From: an uncultured Eubacteriales bacterium | GTDB taxonomy: Bacteria > Bacillota > Clostridia > Oscillospirales > Oscillospiraceae | DNA length: 64,000 bases | Reading direction: 5' to 3' | NCBI GenBank assembly: GCA_949283375.1 | Contig: CASDSM010000009.1 | Location: forward strand, 1-64,000 | Shown: piece by piece, positions 7,461 to 15,722 of the stretch | Position numbering within the stretch: the first letter of the stretch is position 1 | Layout: every line of letters starts with the position of its first letter | Notes under the pieces: generated by a model | What the model was told of the DNA's origin: nothing | What the model saw: only the letters and a program-made list of their open reading frames with translations | Databases searched by the model: none | Position numbers and translations under genes: made by a program

Positions 7461-9155
7461 ATGAAAGTGGTCATTGTCGGCGGCGTGGCCGCAGGGGCGA
7501 CCGCCGCAGCCCGGCTCCGGCGGCTGGACGAACAGGCGGAGATCGTGATCTTCGAGCGCTCCGGATATATCTCCTACGCCAACTGCGGCCTCCCCTACTT
7601 CATTGGGGATGTGATCTCCGACCCGGCGGAGCTGACCCTCCAGACCCCGGAGGACTTCTTCGCCCGCTTCCAGGTGACGGCAAAGGTCCGCCACGAGGTC
7701 ACCGCCCTTCATCCGGAGCGCAAGACGGTCTCCGTCCGCGATCTGTCCACCGGCGAGATCTTCGAGGAGAGCTATGACAAGCTGATCCTCTCTCCCGGGG
7801 CCAGACCCACCCAGCCCCGTCTCCCCGGGGTGGGGATGGAGCAGGTCTTTACCCTGCGCACGGTGGAGGACACCCTGCGCATCCGGGACTATATCCGCCG
7901 GAAGGCCCCCCGGTCCGCCGTGCTGGCCGGGGGCGGCTTCATCAGCCTGGAATTGGCAGAGAATCTGCGCAGGCTGGGGCTGGAGCTGACCATCGTCCAG
8001 CGGCCCCGGCAGCTGATGAACCCCTTTGACGCCGACATGGCCGCCCTGCTGCACACCGAGGTCCGCCGCCACGGGGTCCATCTGGCCCTGGGCCACACGG
8101 TGGAGGGGTTCCGGGCGCGGGAGGGCGGCGTGGACGTCCTCCTGCAGGACGCGGCCCCCCTCCACGCCGACATGGTGGTGCTCGCCATCGGCGTCACCCC
8201 GGACACTGCCCTGGCCCGGGAGGCCGGGCTGGAGCTCGGCATCCGGGGCAGCATCGTGGTGAATGACCGGATGGAGACCTCCGTCCCCGACATCTACGCC
8301 GCCGGGGACGCCGTCCAGGTGCGGCACTTCGTCACCGGGGAGCACGCCCTGATCTCCCTGGCCGGGCCCGCCAATAAGCAGGGCCGCATCATCGCCGACA
8401 ACATCTGCGGCGGGGACAGCCGGTACACCGGCGCTCAGGGCAGCTCGGTGATCCAGGTCTTCGACCTCACCGCCGCCGCAACCGGCCTGAACGAGGCCAG
8501 CGCCCGAAGGGCGGGGCTGGACGTGGACACCGCCGTCCTCTCCCCCATGAATCATGCGGGCTACTACCCCGGCGGAACGCTCATGACCATGAAGGTTATC
8601 TTTGAGCGGGGAAGCTGGCGTCTCCTGGGCGCCCAGATCGTGGGCTATGACGGGGTGGACAAGCGCATTGACGTGCTGGCCACCGCCATCCGGGCCGGAC
8701 TTGACGCCATCGCGCTCAAGGAGCTCGACCTGGCCTATGCCCCGCCCTACTCCTCCGCCAAGGACCCGGTAAATATGGCGGGCTTTCTGATCGAGAACCT
8801 CGCCCGGGGCATCCTGCATCAGTGGCATCTCCCGGAGGTGGAGACGCTGCCGCGGGACGGCTCCGTCACCCTGCTGGACGTGCGGACGGCGGAGGAATAC
8901 GGCGAGGGGCATCTGGAGGGCTTCTCCAATCTCCCGCTCGACGGGCTGCGCGGCCGGCTGGACGAGGTGCCGCCGGGCAGGCCGGTCTACCTCATCTGCC
9001 AGAGCGGCCTGCGCAGCTACATCGCCAGCCGCATCCTCGCAGGGCACGGGTACGAGGTCTACAACTTCTCCGGCGGCTACCGCTTCTATGAGACGGTCAC
9101 CCAGGACCGCGCGCTGGTGGAAGCGGCCTCCGCCTGCGGGCGGGACCGGTCGTAG
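7461..9155 (+). CDS. CoA-disulfide reductase-rhodanese fusion (FAD/NAD(P)H)
   Basis: A 564-residue flavoprotein. The N-terminus has the FAD-binding GGVAAGATAAARLRR, with the single active cysteine Cys42 in YANCGLPYF as in CoA-disulfide and polysulfide reductases. A second nucleotide fold (LAGGGFISLELAENL) and the IYAAGDAVQV motif follow, then the dimerisation domain. From about residue 465 comes a rhodanese domain with active Cys513 in LICQSGLRS. Such CoADR-Rhd fusions reduce CoA per- and polysulfides. It is the last gene of the trxA operon. Confidence 0.93.
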   Translation: MKVVIVGGVAAGATAAARLRRLDEQAEIVIFERSGYISYANCGLPYFIGDVISDPAELTLQTPEDFFARFQVTAKVRHEVTALHPERKTVSVRDLSTGEIFEESYDKLILSPGARPTQPRLPGVGMEQVFTLRTVEDTLRIRDYIRRKAPRSAVLAGGGFISLELAENLRRLGLELTIVQRPRQLMNPFDADMAALLHTEVRRHGVHLALGHTVEGFRAREGGVDVLLQDAAPLHADMVVLAIGVTPDTALAREAGLELGIRGSIVVNDRMETSVPDIYAAGDAVQVRHFVTGEHALISLAGPANKQGRIIADNICGGDSRYTGAQGSSVIQVFDLTAAATGLNEASARRAGLDVDTAVLSPMNHAGYYPGGTLMTMKVIFERGSWRLLGAQIVGYDGVDKRIDVLATAIRAGLDAIALKELDLAYAPPYSSAKDPVNMAGFLIENLARGILHQWHLPEVETLPRDGSVTLLDVRTAEEYGEGHLEGFSNLPLDGLRGRLDEVPPGRPVYLICQSGLRSYIASRILAGHGYEVYNFSGGYRFYETVTQDRALVEAASACGRDRS

Positions 9156-9190
9156 GACAGCGGCAGGAAAACAACGGGACAACAATCAAA

Positions 9191-9223
9191 CGGCCACGCT
9201 CCCCAACGCGGGAAGTGTGGCCG
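9191..9223. terminator. Bidirectional terminator between CoADR and Crp/Fnr genes
   Basis: CGGCCAC at 9191-9197 pairs with GTGGCCG at 9217-9223 and the stem continues inward with wobble pairs. It sits between two convergent genes. Confidence 0.7.
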
Positions 9224-9245
9224 CTTTGACTGCAAATATGGGAGT

Positions 9246-9902
9246 TCACTCATTCAGGACCCGCAATGCCGCCCCGTTCCGGATGGTCACGGTCCCCCGG
9301 GCCAGCTTTACCATCCCCTCATTCTGGAAGTAGCGGAGCATCCGGGTGATCACCTCCCGGTGGGTGCCGAGGTGGTTGGCGATGGTCTCGTGGGTCAGTT
9401 TGAGTTCCGCCGTCCCCTCGATGGCCGCCTCCTCCAGGAGAAAGGACGCCAGGCGACGGTCCAGGCTCCGCCACAGGATCTGCTCGAGCAGCCACATCAC
9501 ATCGGAGAAGCGGCTCGCCATCAGCTCGTTGGTATAGTTGGCCAGCGGCGCGGACTCCGCCATGACGCTCTGGTAGGTCTCCGCCGGGATGACCCACAGC
9601 GCCGTATCCCGCTCCGCCTGGATGGTCACGTCAAACTGGATGGAGCGCAGGATGCAGGAGGCGGAAAAGAGGCAGATATCCCGTTCAAAGAGGCGGTAGA
9701 TGGTGATCTGCCGCCCGCCCTCGGAGAGGATACAGGCCCGGAGCTGGCCGGAGCGCACCAGAAAGAGGCCGGTGCAGTCCATGCTGCCGCTGTGCAGGAC
9801 GGTCCCCTTCGGGACGGTCCGGGAAAACAGCCCCGAGCGGATGCGGTCCTGCTGGCCGGGGGTCAGTCGGTCCCAGATGGGGAAGCAGGTCTCAAAACTC
9901 AT
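9246..9902 (-). CDS. Crp/Fnr-family transcriptional regulator
   Basis: A 218-residue protein with an N-terminal cyclic-nucleotide-binding-type barrel and a C-terminal winged helix containing LTHETIANHLGTHREVITRM, the Crp/Fnr recognition region. No N-terminal cysteine cluster for an Fnr-type iron-sulfur centre is present; the only cysteines are scattered in the sensor domain. It is convergent with the trxA-rhodanese-CoADR operon, whose promoter carries a matching inverted repeat at -41, so it probably activates that operon. It has its own good promoter at 9954-9983. Confidence 0.9.
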   Translation of the reverse strand: MSFETCFPIWDRLTPGQQDRIRSGLFSRTVPKGTVLHSGSMDCTGLFLVRSGQLRACILSEGGRQITIYRLFERDICLFSASCILRSIQFDVTIQAERDTALWVIPAETYQSVMAESAPLANYTNELMASRFSDVMWLLEQILWRSLDRRLASFLLEEAAIEGTAELKLTHETIANHLGTHREVITRMLRYFQNEGMVKLARGTVTIRNGAALRVLNE

Positions 9903-9953
9903 GTGCTGCGCCTCCTGTCAACGGGGTGAAGTGGGGATGGTTTTGTCGGAGTG

Positions 9954-9983
9954 ATTGTAGCACGGAGCGGTGCAGGCTGTCAA
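9954..9983 (-). promoter_or_regulatory. Promoter for the Crp/Fnr gene
   Basis: Minus-strand TTGACA (9978-9983), 18-base spacer, TACAAT (9954-9959). Confidence 0.75.
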
Positions 9984-10002
9984 AAATCGTTTGGGACAAG
10001 CA

Positions 10003-10038
10003 GCGGCCCGGCAGGGGAAAAACTCCCTGCCGGGCCGC
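10003..10038 (-). terminator. Hairpin after rex
   Basis: Perfect 14-base stem (10003-10016 with 10025-10038) just past the rex stop. The downstream U-run is weak, so termination may be partial, and transcripts could reach the Crp/Fnr promoter region. Confidence 0.65.
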
Positions 10039-10060
10039 ATGCTGCTGTATCTCGCTGCAC

Positions 10061-10699
10061 TCAGGCGTTGTCCCGGATGAGATAGCTGAGCACCTGGAGA
10101 GAATCGGAGAAATGGATGCTCTCCACCACCACGTCCGCGTGCTCCTCCGGCACCTCAACGTCGAAGTTGGTAAAATTCCAGATACCGCGGATGCCGCAGG
10201 CTACCAGGCGGTCTGTCACCCGCTGGGCGTGCTGCTGCGGGACGGTGAGCACCGCCACCGCCACATCATGGGCCTCCAGATACTCCTCCATGCCGGCGGC
10301 GTCCCTCACGGTGACGCCGTGGATCTCCCTGCCGATCACCTCCGGCTGGATGTCAAAGGCCGCCTGGAGGTCAAAGCCGCTGCTGGCAAAGTCAAAGTTG
10401 CGCATCAGCGCCCGACCGAGGTTGCCCACTCCCACCAGGATCGCCCCGCGCTGGCGGTGCATGCCGAGAATCTCCCGGATCTCCTGATAGAGCGACTCCA
10501 CATTGTAGCCATAGCCCTGCTGGCCGAACTCGCCAAAGCAGCTCAGGTCCTGACGGATCTGCGAGGCGGTCAGCCCCATATTCCTCCCCAGCGCGGAAGA
10601 GGAGATGCGCTCCACCCCGTCCCGCCGCAGCGCCTCCAGGTTGCGGCAGTAGCGCGGCAGACGCCGGATGACGGCGTTGGAAATTTTATCCTTTCTCAT
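10061..10699 (-). CDS. rex: Redox-sensing transcriptional repressor Rex
   Basis: A 212-residue Rex protein. The N-terminal winged helix includes SSSALGRNMGLTASQIRQDL and the C-terminal Rossmann domain has GVGNLGRAL for NADH/NAD+ binding. Rex represses fermentation and respiration genes until NADH rises. The ATG at 10699 has GAGGG upstream and gives the usual family length; the in-frame ATG at 10729 lacks a ribosome site. A Rex operator overlaps its own -35 box, so it is probably autoregulated. Confidence 0.95.
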   Translation of the reverse strand: MRKDKISNAVIRRLPRYCRNLEALRRDGVERISSSALGRNMGLTASQIRQDLSCFGEFGQQGYGYNVESLYQEIREILGMHRQRGAILVGVGNLGRALMRNFDFASSGFDLQAAFDIQPEVIGREIHGVTVRDAAGMEEYLEAHDVAVAVLTVPQQHAQRVTDRLVACGIRGIWNFTNFDVEVPEEHADVVVESIHFSDSLQVLSYLIRDNA

Positions 10700-10748
10700 C
10701 TGGCCCTCTTTTACCCCTTTTTCGTCCATTTATCAACGAAACTGCCCC

Positions 10749-10762
10749 TGCAAACGCTTTCA
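10749..10762. promoter_or_regulatory. cre-like site (CcpA) at the rex start point
   Basis: On the minus strand TGAAAGCGTTTGCA matches the cre pattern TGNAANCGNWWNCA without mismatch. It overlaps the predicted rex transcription start, where CcpA would repress. Confidence 0.6.
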
Positions 10763-10770
10763 CAGGGAAT

Positions 10771-10799
10771 ATTATACCATTCAAAAGACACTTTGTCAA
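10771..10799 (-). promoter_or_regulatory. rex promoter
   Basis: Minus-strand TTGACA (10794-10799), 17-base spacer and TATAAT (10771-10776), both perfect consensus boxes. Confidence 0.9.
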
Positions 10800-10810
10800 T
10801 TCATTCACAA
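10793..10810. promoter_or_regulatory. Rex operator
   Basis: An 18-base near-palindrome, TTGTGAATGAATTGACAA on the minus strand, fits the TTGTxAA-N4-TTxACAA Rex site. It covers the rex -35 box. Confidence 0.8.
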
Positions 10811-10821
10811 TTTGTTCCGTC

Positions 10822-11772
10822 TCAGAAATAGACCAGCGGGTCCTGGGGCGGCTGGGCGGGTCTGACCTCCAGCGTCTCGAGCAGAGGTCCTTCGCCCTGG
10901 TAGATCGCGAGCTTCCGGATGCGCACCCGGGCGGTCACCTCCACCCAGTCGCGGTTTTGCAGGCGCTTGCCCTCCGGACCGCTGCAGAGCACGGCGAGGA
11001 AGGTGGTGTCCTCCGCGCAGCAGACCATGGCGAAGCGGCCGACGGCGAAGGTGCCGCGCGGGAACTTCGGGCTTTTGGCCACCATGCCGCGAAAGCGCAC
11101 CGTCTTGCCCTCATAGCGCTCCATGTTGTCCATGCAGTCGGTGTACCAGAAGCCGAACTCGTCGTCCGAGAGGTCGAGGATGGGCTGAGAGAGGTCGAAG
11201 GGGCACAGGCCGTTGTCGTAGTCCTCCACCCGGTCGCCGCCGGCGTACTCCAGATACATCTCCGCGCGGCGGTTGAGCATCTTGATGTTGCGCTGGCGCA
11301 GGCGCTCGGCCAGAGCGTCGGTGACGCGGTTGAAGATGATCATGTCCGCATTGCGCAGCTTCTCCATCATGAGGCTGGCCATGTTCTTGGAGTAGCTGTC
11401 AAAAGTGGGGGCCTCGACGACGCAGACGATCTGATAGAGGCTCCAGTGCCGCGGGAGGGCAGGCTCCAGGTCCTGGAGCTGCCACATGCCGTTGTACTCG
11501 ATCACCACCTGGGTGGGATGCCACTTCTCCTCCAGCGCCCGCAGGCGCTCAAGGGTGAAGTCCTCCTTCCCCTCCAGCACGGCGCAGGAGACGTCATATT
11601 CCGCCATTGCCTCGGGGTCGTACTCCTCCTCCCCCTCCTCGGTGATGATCAGGAGGGTGCGCTCGTCCTTCGTGAAGTCGCGGCTGGTGAGCATGGGGGC
11701 GATGAAATTGGTCTTGCCCGCGTCCAGAAAACCGCAGATCAGGTAGACCGGGATGGGCTGCTGACTCGCCAT
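10822..11772 (-). CDS. CobW-type GTPase with variant P-loop and C-terminal OB-like domain
   Basis: A 316-residue G3E-family GTPase. The P-loop is GFLDAGKTNF, with Asp in place of the usual Gly and Asn after the Lys-Thr, and the GCxCC metal motif of CobW/ZNG1 proteins is absent. Residues from about 215 form a second domain (YEGKTVRFRGMVAKSP and onward) that looks like the TIGR03943/DUF1980 OB-type domain found in metal-linked proteins. It follows the His-rich CobW gene by 19 bases and is surely co-transcribed. A role in metal delivery is likely; the metal and client are unknown. Confidence 0.8.
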   Translation of the reverse strand: MASQQPIPVYLICGFLDAGKTNFIAPMLTSRDFTKDERTLLIITEEGEEEYDPEAMAEYDVSCAVLEGKEDFTLERLRALEEKWHPTQVVIEYNGMWQLQDLEPALPRHWSLYQIVCVVEAPTFDSYSKNMASLMMEKLRNADMIIFNRVTDALAERLRQRNIKMLNRRAEMYLEYAGGDRVEDYDNGLCPFDLSQPILDLSDDEFGFWYTDCMDNMERYEGKTVRFRGMVAKSPKFPRGTFAVGRFAMVCCAEDTTFLAVLCSGPEGKRLQNRDWVEVTARVRIRKLAIYQGEGPLLETLEVRPAQPPQDPLVYF

Positions 11773-11791
11773 CGTGTCCGCCTCCCCCGGC

Positions 11792-12901
11792 TCACAGGCG
11801 GAACAGGGCCGCGAGGTCCTGCTCCTTCAGGTGCGCGCCGATCACGCAGAGGCGGCCGGTCACGTCCGCCCCGCCGGTGCGCACGTCCACCTCGCCGGGC
11901 ACGAAGTCGAAGTGGATCCACGTCCCGTCCGCGGCGGGGACGATGCCCTTGGCGCGCAGCACCTCGCCGTAGGCGCCGGTGTCCAGCACGTCGAGGGCGG
12001 TGCGGATCTCCGCCTGGGTGAAGGCGCGCGGCGTCTCCATCCCCCAGGAGGTGAAGACCTCGTCGGCGTGGTGATGGTGATGATGGTGGTCATGGCAGCA
12101 GCCGTCGTGGTCGTGCTCATGGCAGTGCTCGTGGTCATGGTCATGCTCGTGGCAATGCTCGTGGTCATGGTCATGCTCGTGGCAGTGCTCATGGTCATGA
12201 TGGTGCTCATGGCCGCAGCCGTCGTGGTCGTGATGGTGCTCATGGTCGTGGTGATGCGCGTGCTCGTGCTGCTCGCGCAGCTCGGCCAGGAGCTCCTCGG
12301 CCAGGGAGTGGCGCGCGACGGCGTCGAGGATCTGATCGCCGGTGAGCTGGTCCCAATCGGTGGTGATGATGGGGGCCTGGGCGTTCTGCGCGCGCAGGAG
12401 AGAGACGGCTTCCTCCAGCCTGGCCGGGGCGATGTCCGCCGTGCGGCTGAGGATGATGGTCCCGGCGTGGGCCACCTGGTCGTCAAAGAACTCGCCGAAG
12501 TTCTTCATATACATCTTGCACTTCCTGGCGTTGACCACGGTGATGGCGCTGCCGAGGGTGAGCGGGGCGTCCCCGGCGACGCGGGCGACCGCCTTGGCCA
12601 CGTCGGAGAGCTTGCCGACGCCGGAGGGTTCGATGAGGATGCGGTCGGGGGCATAGGTCTCGAGCACCTGGCGCAGGGCCGCGCCGAAGTCGCCCACCAG
12701 CGAGCAGCAGATGCAGCCGGAGTTCATCTCGGTGATCTGGATGCCCGCCTCGCGCATGAAGCCGCCGTCGATGCCGATCTCGCCGAATTCGTTCTCAATG
12801 AGCACCAGCTTCTGGCCCTGGAAGGACTCCGCGATCAGCTTTTTGATCAGCGTCGTCTTGCCCGCGCCGAGAAAGCCGGAGATGATGTCGATCGTTGTCA
12901 T
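11792..12901 (-). CDS. CobW/ZNG1-type metallochaperone GTPase with His-rich tract
   Basis: A 369-residue G3E GTPase. It has the P-loop GFLGAGKTTL, the metal-binding GCICC motif, and a C-terminal CobW domain. Between about residues 212 and 280 is a His/Asp/Glu/Cys tract, including a repeated ten-residue unit HEHDHDHEHC, that could hold many zinc, nickel or cobalt ions. At DNA level the tract is a tandem repeat with a 30-base unit. Family members hand metal to client enzymes under starvation. It heads a two-gene operon with the variant CobW gene. Confidence 0.92.
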   Translation of the reverse strand: MTTIDIISGFLGAGKTTLIKKLIAESFQGQKLVLIENEFGEIGIDGGFMREAGIQITEMNSGCICCSLVGDFGAALRQVLETYAPDRILIEPSGVGKLSDVAKAVARVAGDAPLTLGSAITVVNARKCKMYMKNFGEFFDDQVAHAGTIILSRTADIAPARLEEAVSLLRAQNAQAPIITTDWDQLTGDQILDAVARHSLAEELLAELREQHEHAHHHDHEHHHDHDGCGHEHHHDHEHCHEHDHDHEHCHEHDHDHEHCHEHDHDGCCHDHHHHHHHADEVFTSWGMETPRAFTQAEIRTALDVLDTGAYGEVLRAKGIVPAADGTWIHFDFVPGEVDVRTGGADVTGRLCVIGAHLKEQDLAALFRL

Positions 12902-12914
12902 AGAGAGATTACCT

Positions 12915-12930
12915 CGATTCTAAAAATTCG
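12915..12930. promoter_or_regulatory. Possible metalloregulator operator
   Basis: CGATTCTAAAAATTCG is an imperfect palindrome just after the predicted transcription start. Its AT-rich centre recalls Fur/Zur-type boxes, but the match is loose. Confidence 0.3.
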
Positions 12931-12941
12931 CATTCCAGTTT

Positions 12942-12970
12942 ATTGTATCCCCATCCCAACAAAAATGCAA
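12942..12970 (-). promoter_or_regulatory. Promoter of the CobW pair
   Basis: Minus-strand TTGCAT (12965-12970), 17-base spacer, TACAAT (12942-12947). Confidence 0.6.
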
Positions 12971-13006
12971 GCGGCAACGCAAAATCCTGATACTCAGAAA
13001 ATACAA

Positions 13007-13038
13007 ACCGGCCGGAGGGGATGATTCCTCCGGCCGGT
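13007..13038 (-). terminator. Terminator of the arginine operon
   Basis: Perfect 12-base stem (13007-13018 with 13027-13038). On the minus strand it is followed by TTTGTATTTTC. Confidence 0.85.
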
Positions 13039-13054
13039 CTCGTTCGTTTTGTGA

Positions 13055-13981
13055 TCAGCCCGGCTGCTTGCCCATGAGCAGGACCATGACCGCCTTCTGG
13101 GCGTGCAGGCGGTTCTCCGCCTCCTCGAAGATCTCGTCCGCGTGCGCCTCGAAGACCTCCGCAGTGATCTCCTCGCCGCGGTGGGCGGGCAGGCAGTGCT
13201 GGACGAGGCAGCCCTCGTTGGCGGCCGCCATCACCGCGTCGTTCACCTGGAAGCCCTGGAAGTCGTGGATGCGGCGGGCGCGCTCCTCCTCCTGGCCCAT
13301 GGAGGCCCAGACGTCGGTGAAGATGACGTCCGCCCCCTGCGCCGCGGTCAGGACGTCGGTGGTGAGGGTGAAGCGGCTGCCACCGTCCACCGAGGCGGCA
13401 AAGTCGAGCACCGCCTGGTCGGGCTCATAGCCCTTCGGGCAGGCCACCGACACCTCCATGCCGACCTTCAGGCCGCCGACGATGAGGGAGTTTGCCATAT
13501 TGTTGCCGTCGCCGATGAAGCAGAGCTTCAGCCCGTCCAGATGGGCCAGGCGCTCGCGCACCGTCATCAGGTCAGCCAGCACCTGGCAGGGGTGGGCGAA
13601 GTCGGTCAGGCCGTTGATGACCGGGATACTGGCATACTGGGCCAGCTTCTCCACCTCTTCCTGGCCGAAGGTGCGGATCATGATGCCGTCGCAGTAGCGG
13701 CTCAGGACGCGGGCGGTGTCCTCGATGGGCTCGCCGCGACCGATCTGGCTCTCCTTGCCGGAGAGGAAGAGGGCGTGGCCGCCGAGCTGGAACATGCCGG
13801 TCTCAAAGGAGACGCGGGTGCGGGTGGAGTTCTTCTCAAAGATCATCGCCAGCGTCTTGCCCTGCAAATAGTTGTGGGGGATGCCGTGGCGCTGGTTGTA
13901 CTTGAGCTGGTCGGCCAGGTCGAGGATCTCCAGGATCTCCGCTCCGGTCAGGTCGAGCATCTTGAGCAGGTCTTTCTTCAT
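13055..13981 (-). CDS. argF: Ornithine carbamoyltransferase
   Basis: A 308-residue enzyme joining ornithine and carbamoyl phosphate to citrulline. The carbamoyl-phosphate loop STRTR is at 52-56, and the ornithine-side motif HCLPAHRGEE lies near residue 270. I chose the ATG at 13981, which has AAGGAG 8 bases upstream, over a GTG three codons earlier. It is the last gene of the arginine operon, starting 5 bases after the argD stop. The ending is anabolic in context. Confidence 0.95.
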   Translation of the reverse strand: MKKDLLKMLDLTGAEILEILDLADQLKYNQRHGIPHNYLQGKTLAMIFEKNSTRTRVSFETGMFQLGGHALFLSGKESQIGRGEPIEDTARVLSRYCDGIMIRTFGQEEVEKLAQYASIPVINGLTDFAHPCQVLADLMTVRERLAHLDGLKLCFIGDGNNMANSLIVGGLKVGMEVSVACPKGYEPDQAVLDFAASVDGGSRFTLTTDVLTAAQGADVIFTDVWASMGQEEERARRIHDFQGFQVNDAVMAAANEGCLVQHCLPAHRGEEITAEVFEAHADEIFEEAENRLHAQKAVMVLLMGKQPG

Positions 13982-13986
13982 CTTTC

Positions 13987-15180
13987 TCACTCCTTGGTGG
14001 TGTCGGCGCAGAGCACCTCTCTCATGATGGCGAGGCCCTTGTCCATCTCCTCGTAGGTGATGGTGAGCGGGGGCAGGAGGCGGACGGTGTCGCTGCCCGC
14101 AGTGAGCACCAGCAGGCCGCGGGAGATCATCTCGGCGGCCAGCTCCTTGTGGCTGCGTCCCTGAACGCCGACGCCCACCATCAGCCCCATGCCGCGCGTG
14201 CCGGTGACGAGGGGGGAGCCAAAGCGCTCGATCTGCCCGCGCAGGTAGGCGCCCTTGGCCTTCACCTTCTCCAACTGCGCGTCGTCCAGAATGTCGAGCA
14301 CGGCGAGGGCGGCGGCGGCGGAGACGGGGTTGCCGCCGAAGGTGGTCGCATGGGTCCCCGGGCCGAGGACGCTGCGGCAGCGCTCGGAGGCGAGCACGCC
14401 GCTCATCGGCAGGCCGCCCGCGATCCCCTTGGCGAAGGTGATGGCGTCCGGCTCGATGCCGTACTGCTGGAAGCAGAAGAGGGAGCCGGTCCGGCCCACG
14501 CCGGTCTGCACCTCGTCGATGAGCAGCAGCCAGTCGCGCTGGCGGCAGTACTGGGCGAGGGCCTGGACGTAGTCGCGGTCCATCGGGTAGACCCCGCCCT
14601 CGCCCTGGATCAGCTCGAGCAGGACGGCGCAGACGTCGTCCCCCTGGCCGCGCAGGGCGTCCATATCCCCGGCGGGCAGATAGCGGAAGCCCTCGGTGAA
14701 GGGGAAGAAATAGTTGTGGAAGACATCCTGCCCGGTGGCGGCCAGGGTGGTGATGGTCCGGCCGTGGAAGGAGTTGCGCAGGGTGAGCACGGTGCTGTGG
14801 CCGGAGCCGTACTTGTCAAAGCTGTACTTGCGTGCGAGCTTCAAAATGCCCTCGTTGGCCTCCGCGCCGGAGTTGGCGAAGAAGGCGCAGGCCATCCCAC
14901 TGCGGCGGCAGAGCCGCCCGGCAAGCTCGGCATAGGGCTGGGAGTAGTAGAGGTTGGAGATGTGGGCCAGCTTCTTCGCCTGGGTGGTCACGGCGTCCAC
15001 CCAGTGGGGGTTGCCGTAGCCGACGGAGTTCACGCCGATGCCGCTGGCAAAGTCGATGTACTCCTCCCCCTCCAGCCCGTAGAGGGTCGCCCCCTCGCCG
15101 TGGTCGATGCCCACGTTGAAGCGGCCGTAGGTCTGCATGGTATAGCCCTGGTCCAGGGCCTTGAGCTGGTCAAAGGTCAT
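13987..15180 (-). CDS. argD: Acetylornithine aminotransferase
   Basis: A 397-residue class III PLP aminotransferase converting N-acetylglutamate semialdehyde to N-acetylornithine. It shows FANSGAEANEGILKLAR, the cofactor region LLIDEVQTGVGRTG, and the PLP lysine in TFAKGIAGGLPM. The ATG at 15180 has AGGAG upstream; longer in-frame readings overlap the GNAT gene. It lies between a GNAT gene and argF in the arginine operon. Confidence 0.95.
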   Translation of the reverse strand: MTFDQLKALDQGYTMQTYGRFNVGIDHGEGATLYGLEGEEYIDFASGIGVNSVGYGNPHWVDAVTTQAKKLAHISNLYYSQPYAELAGRLCRRSGMACAFFANSGAEANEGILKLARKYSFDKYGSGHSTVLTLRNSFHGRTITTLAATGQDVFHNYFFPFTEGFRYLPAGDMDALRGQGDDVCAVLLELIQGEGGVYPMDRDYVQALAQYCRQRDWLLLIDEVQTGVGRTGSLFCFQQYGIEPDAITFAKGIAGGLPMSGVLASERCRSVLGPGTHATTFGGNPVSAAAALAVLDILDDAQLEKVKAKGAYLRGQIERFGSPLVTGTRGMGLMVGVGVQGRSHKELAAEMISRGLLVLTAGSDTVRLLPPLTITYEEMDKGLAIMREVLCADTTKE

Positions 15181-15187
15181 AGAAGAA

Positions 15188-15709
15188 TCACTCCTGTTCC
15201 ATAGATCCATAGTCCGCGCGGACTGCGGCATAGAGCTCCATATCGCGCACCCGGCCAGCTTTGACCGCGTTGGCGCGCATCGTCCCCTCGCGGCGGTAGC
15301 CCGCCTTCTCCAGCACGCGGCGGGAGGCCAGGTTGTCGGAGAAGGGCTCGGCATAGATACGCAGCAGGTCGGTGTGCGCAAACGCCCACGCCGTCATCTG
15401 CCGCACCGCCTCCGGGGCGATGCCCCTGTGCCAGTACGGCTCGGCGAGGTAGTAGCCCAGCTCGCCGGTGCGGCGGTGGATGTTCTCCCCGCGCGTGATG
15501 GCGATGCTCCCCACCGCGCGGCCGTCCACGTCGATGGCAAAGACACAGTGCTCCGGGCAGGCGGCATAGGCGATGTACGCCAGCGCGTCCGCCTCGGTAT
15601 AGGGCATCGGCAGGCCGTCGCGGAGGTTGGCCTGCACCCTGGGGTTTCCGATCGCCGCGGCGAGGTCCATCGCGTCCTCTTCGCGCCAGGGGCGCAGGGT
15701 GACGGTCAT
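15188..15709 (-). CDS. GNAT-family N-acetyltransferase (RimJ/RimL-like)
   Basis: A 173-residue acetyltransferase with the acetyl-CoA region ELGYYLAEPYWHRGIAPEA and the RimJ/L-type ending NLASRRVLEKAGYRREG. These usually acetylate protein N-termini, amino acids or drugs. It is tightly packed between argB (13 bases upstream) and argD (7 bases downstream), so it is co-expressed with arginine synthesis. It is not a recognisable ArgA; ArgJ already supplies acetylglutamate. Its substrate is unknown. Confidence 0.85.
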   Translation of the reverse strand: MTVTLRPWREEDAMDLAAAIGNPRVQANLRDGLPMPYTEADALAYIAYAACPEHCVFAIDVDGRAVGSIAITRGENIHRRTGELGYYLAEPYWHRGIAPEAVRQMTAWAFAHTDLLRIYAEPFSDNLASRRVLEKAGYRREGTMRANAVKAGRVRDMELYAAVRADYGSMEQE

Positions 15710-15722
15710 CCGCGGTGCCTCC

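Noticed and set aside
6786..9185. A 799-residue minus-strand frame under the trxA operon
   Set aside because: It is the shadow of three genes with intact active-site motifs on the other strand.
12060..12262. Tandem DNA repeat read as a satellite or mobile repeat
   Set aside because: It is the in-frame coding repeat for the His-rich metal-binding tract of the CobW-type GTPase.
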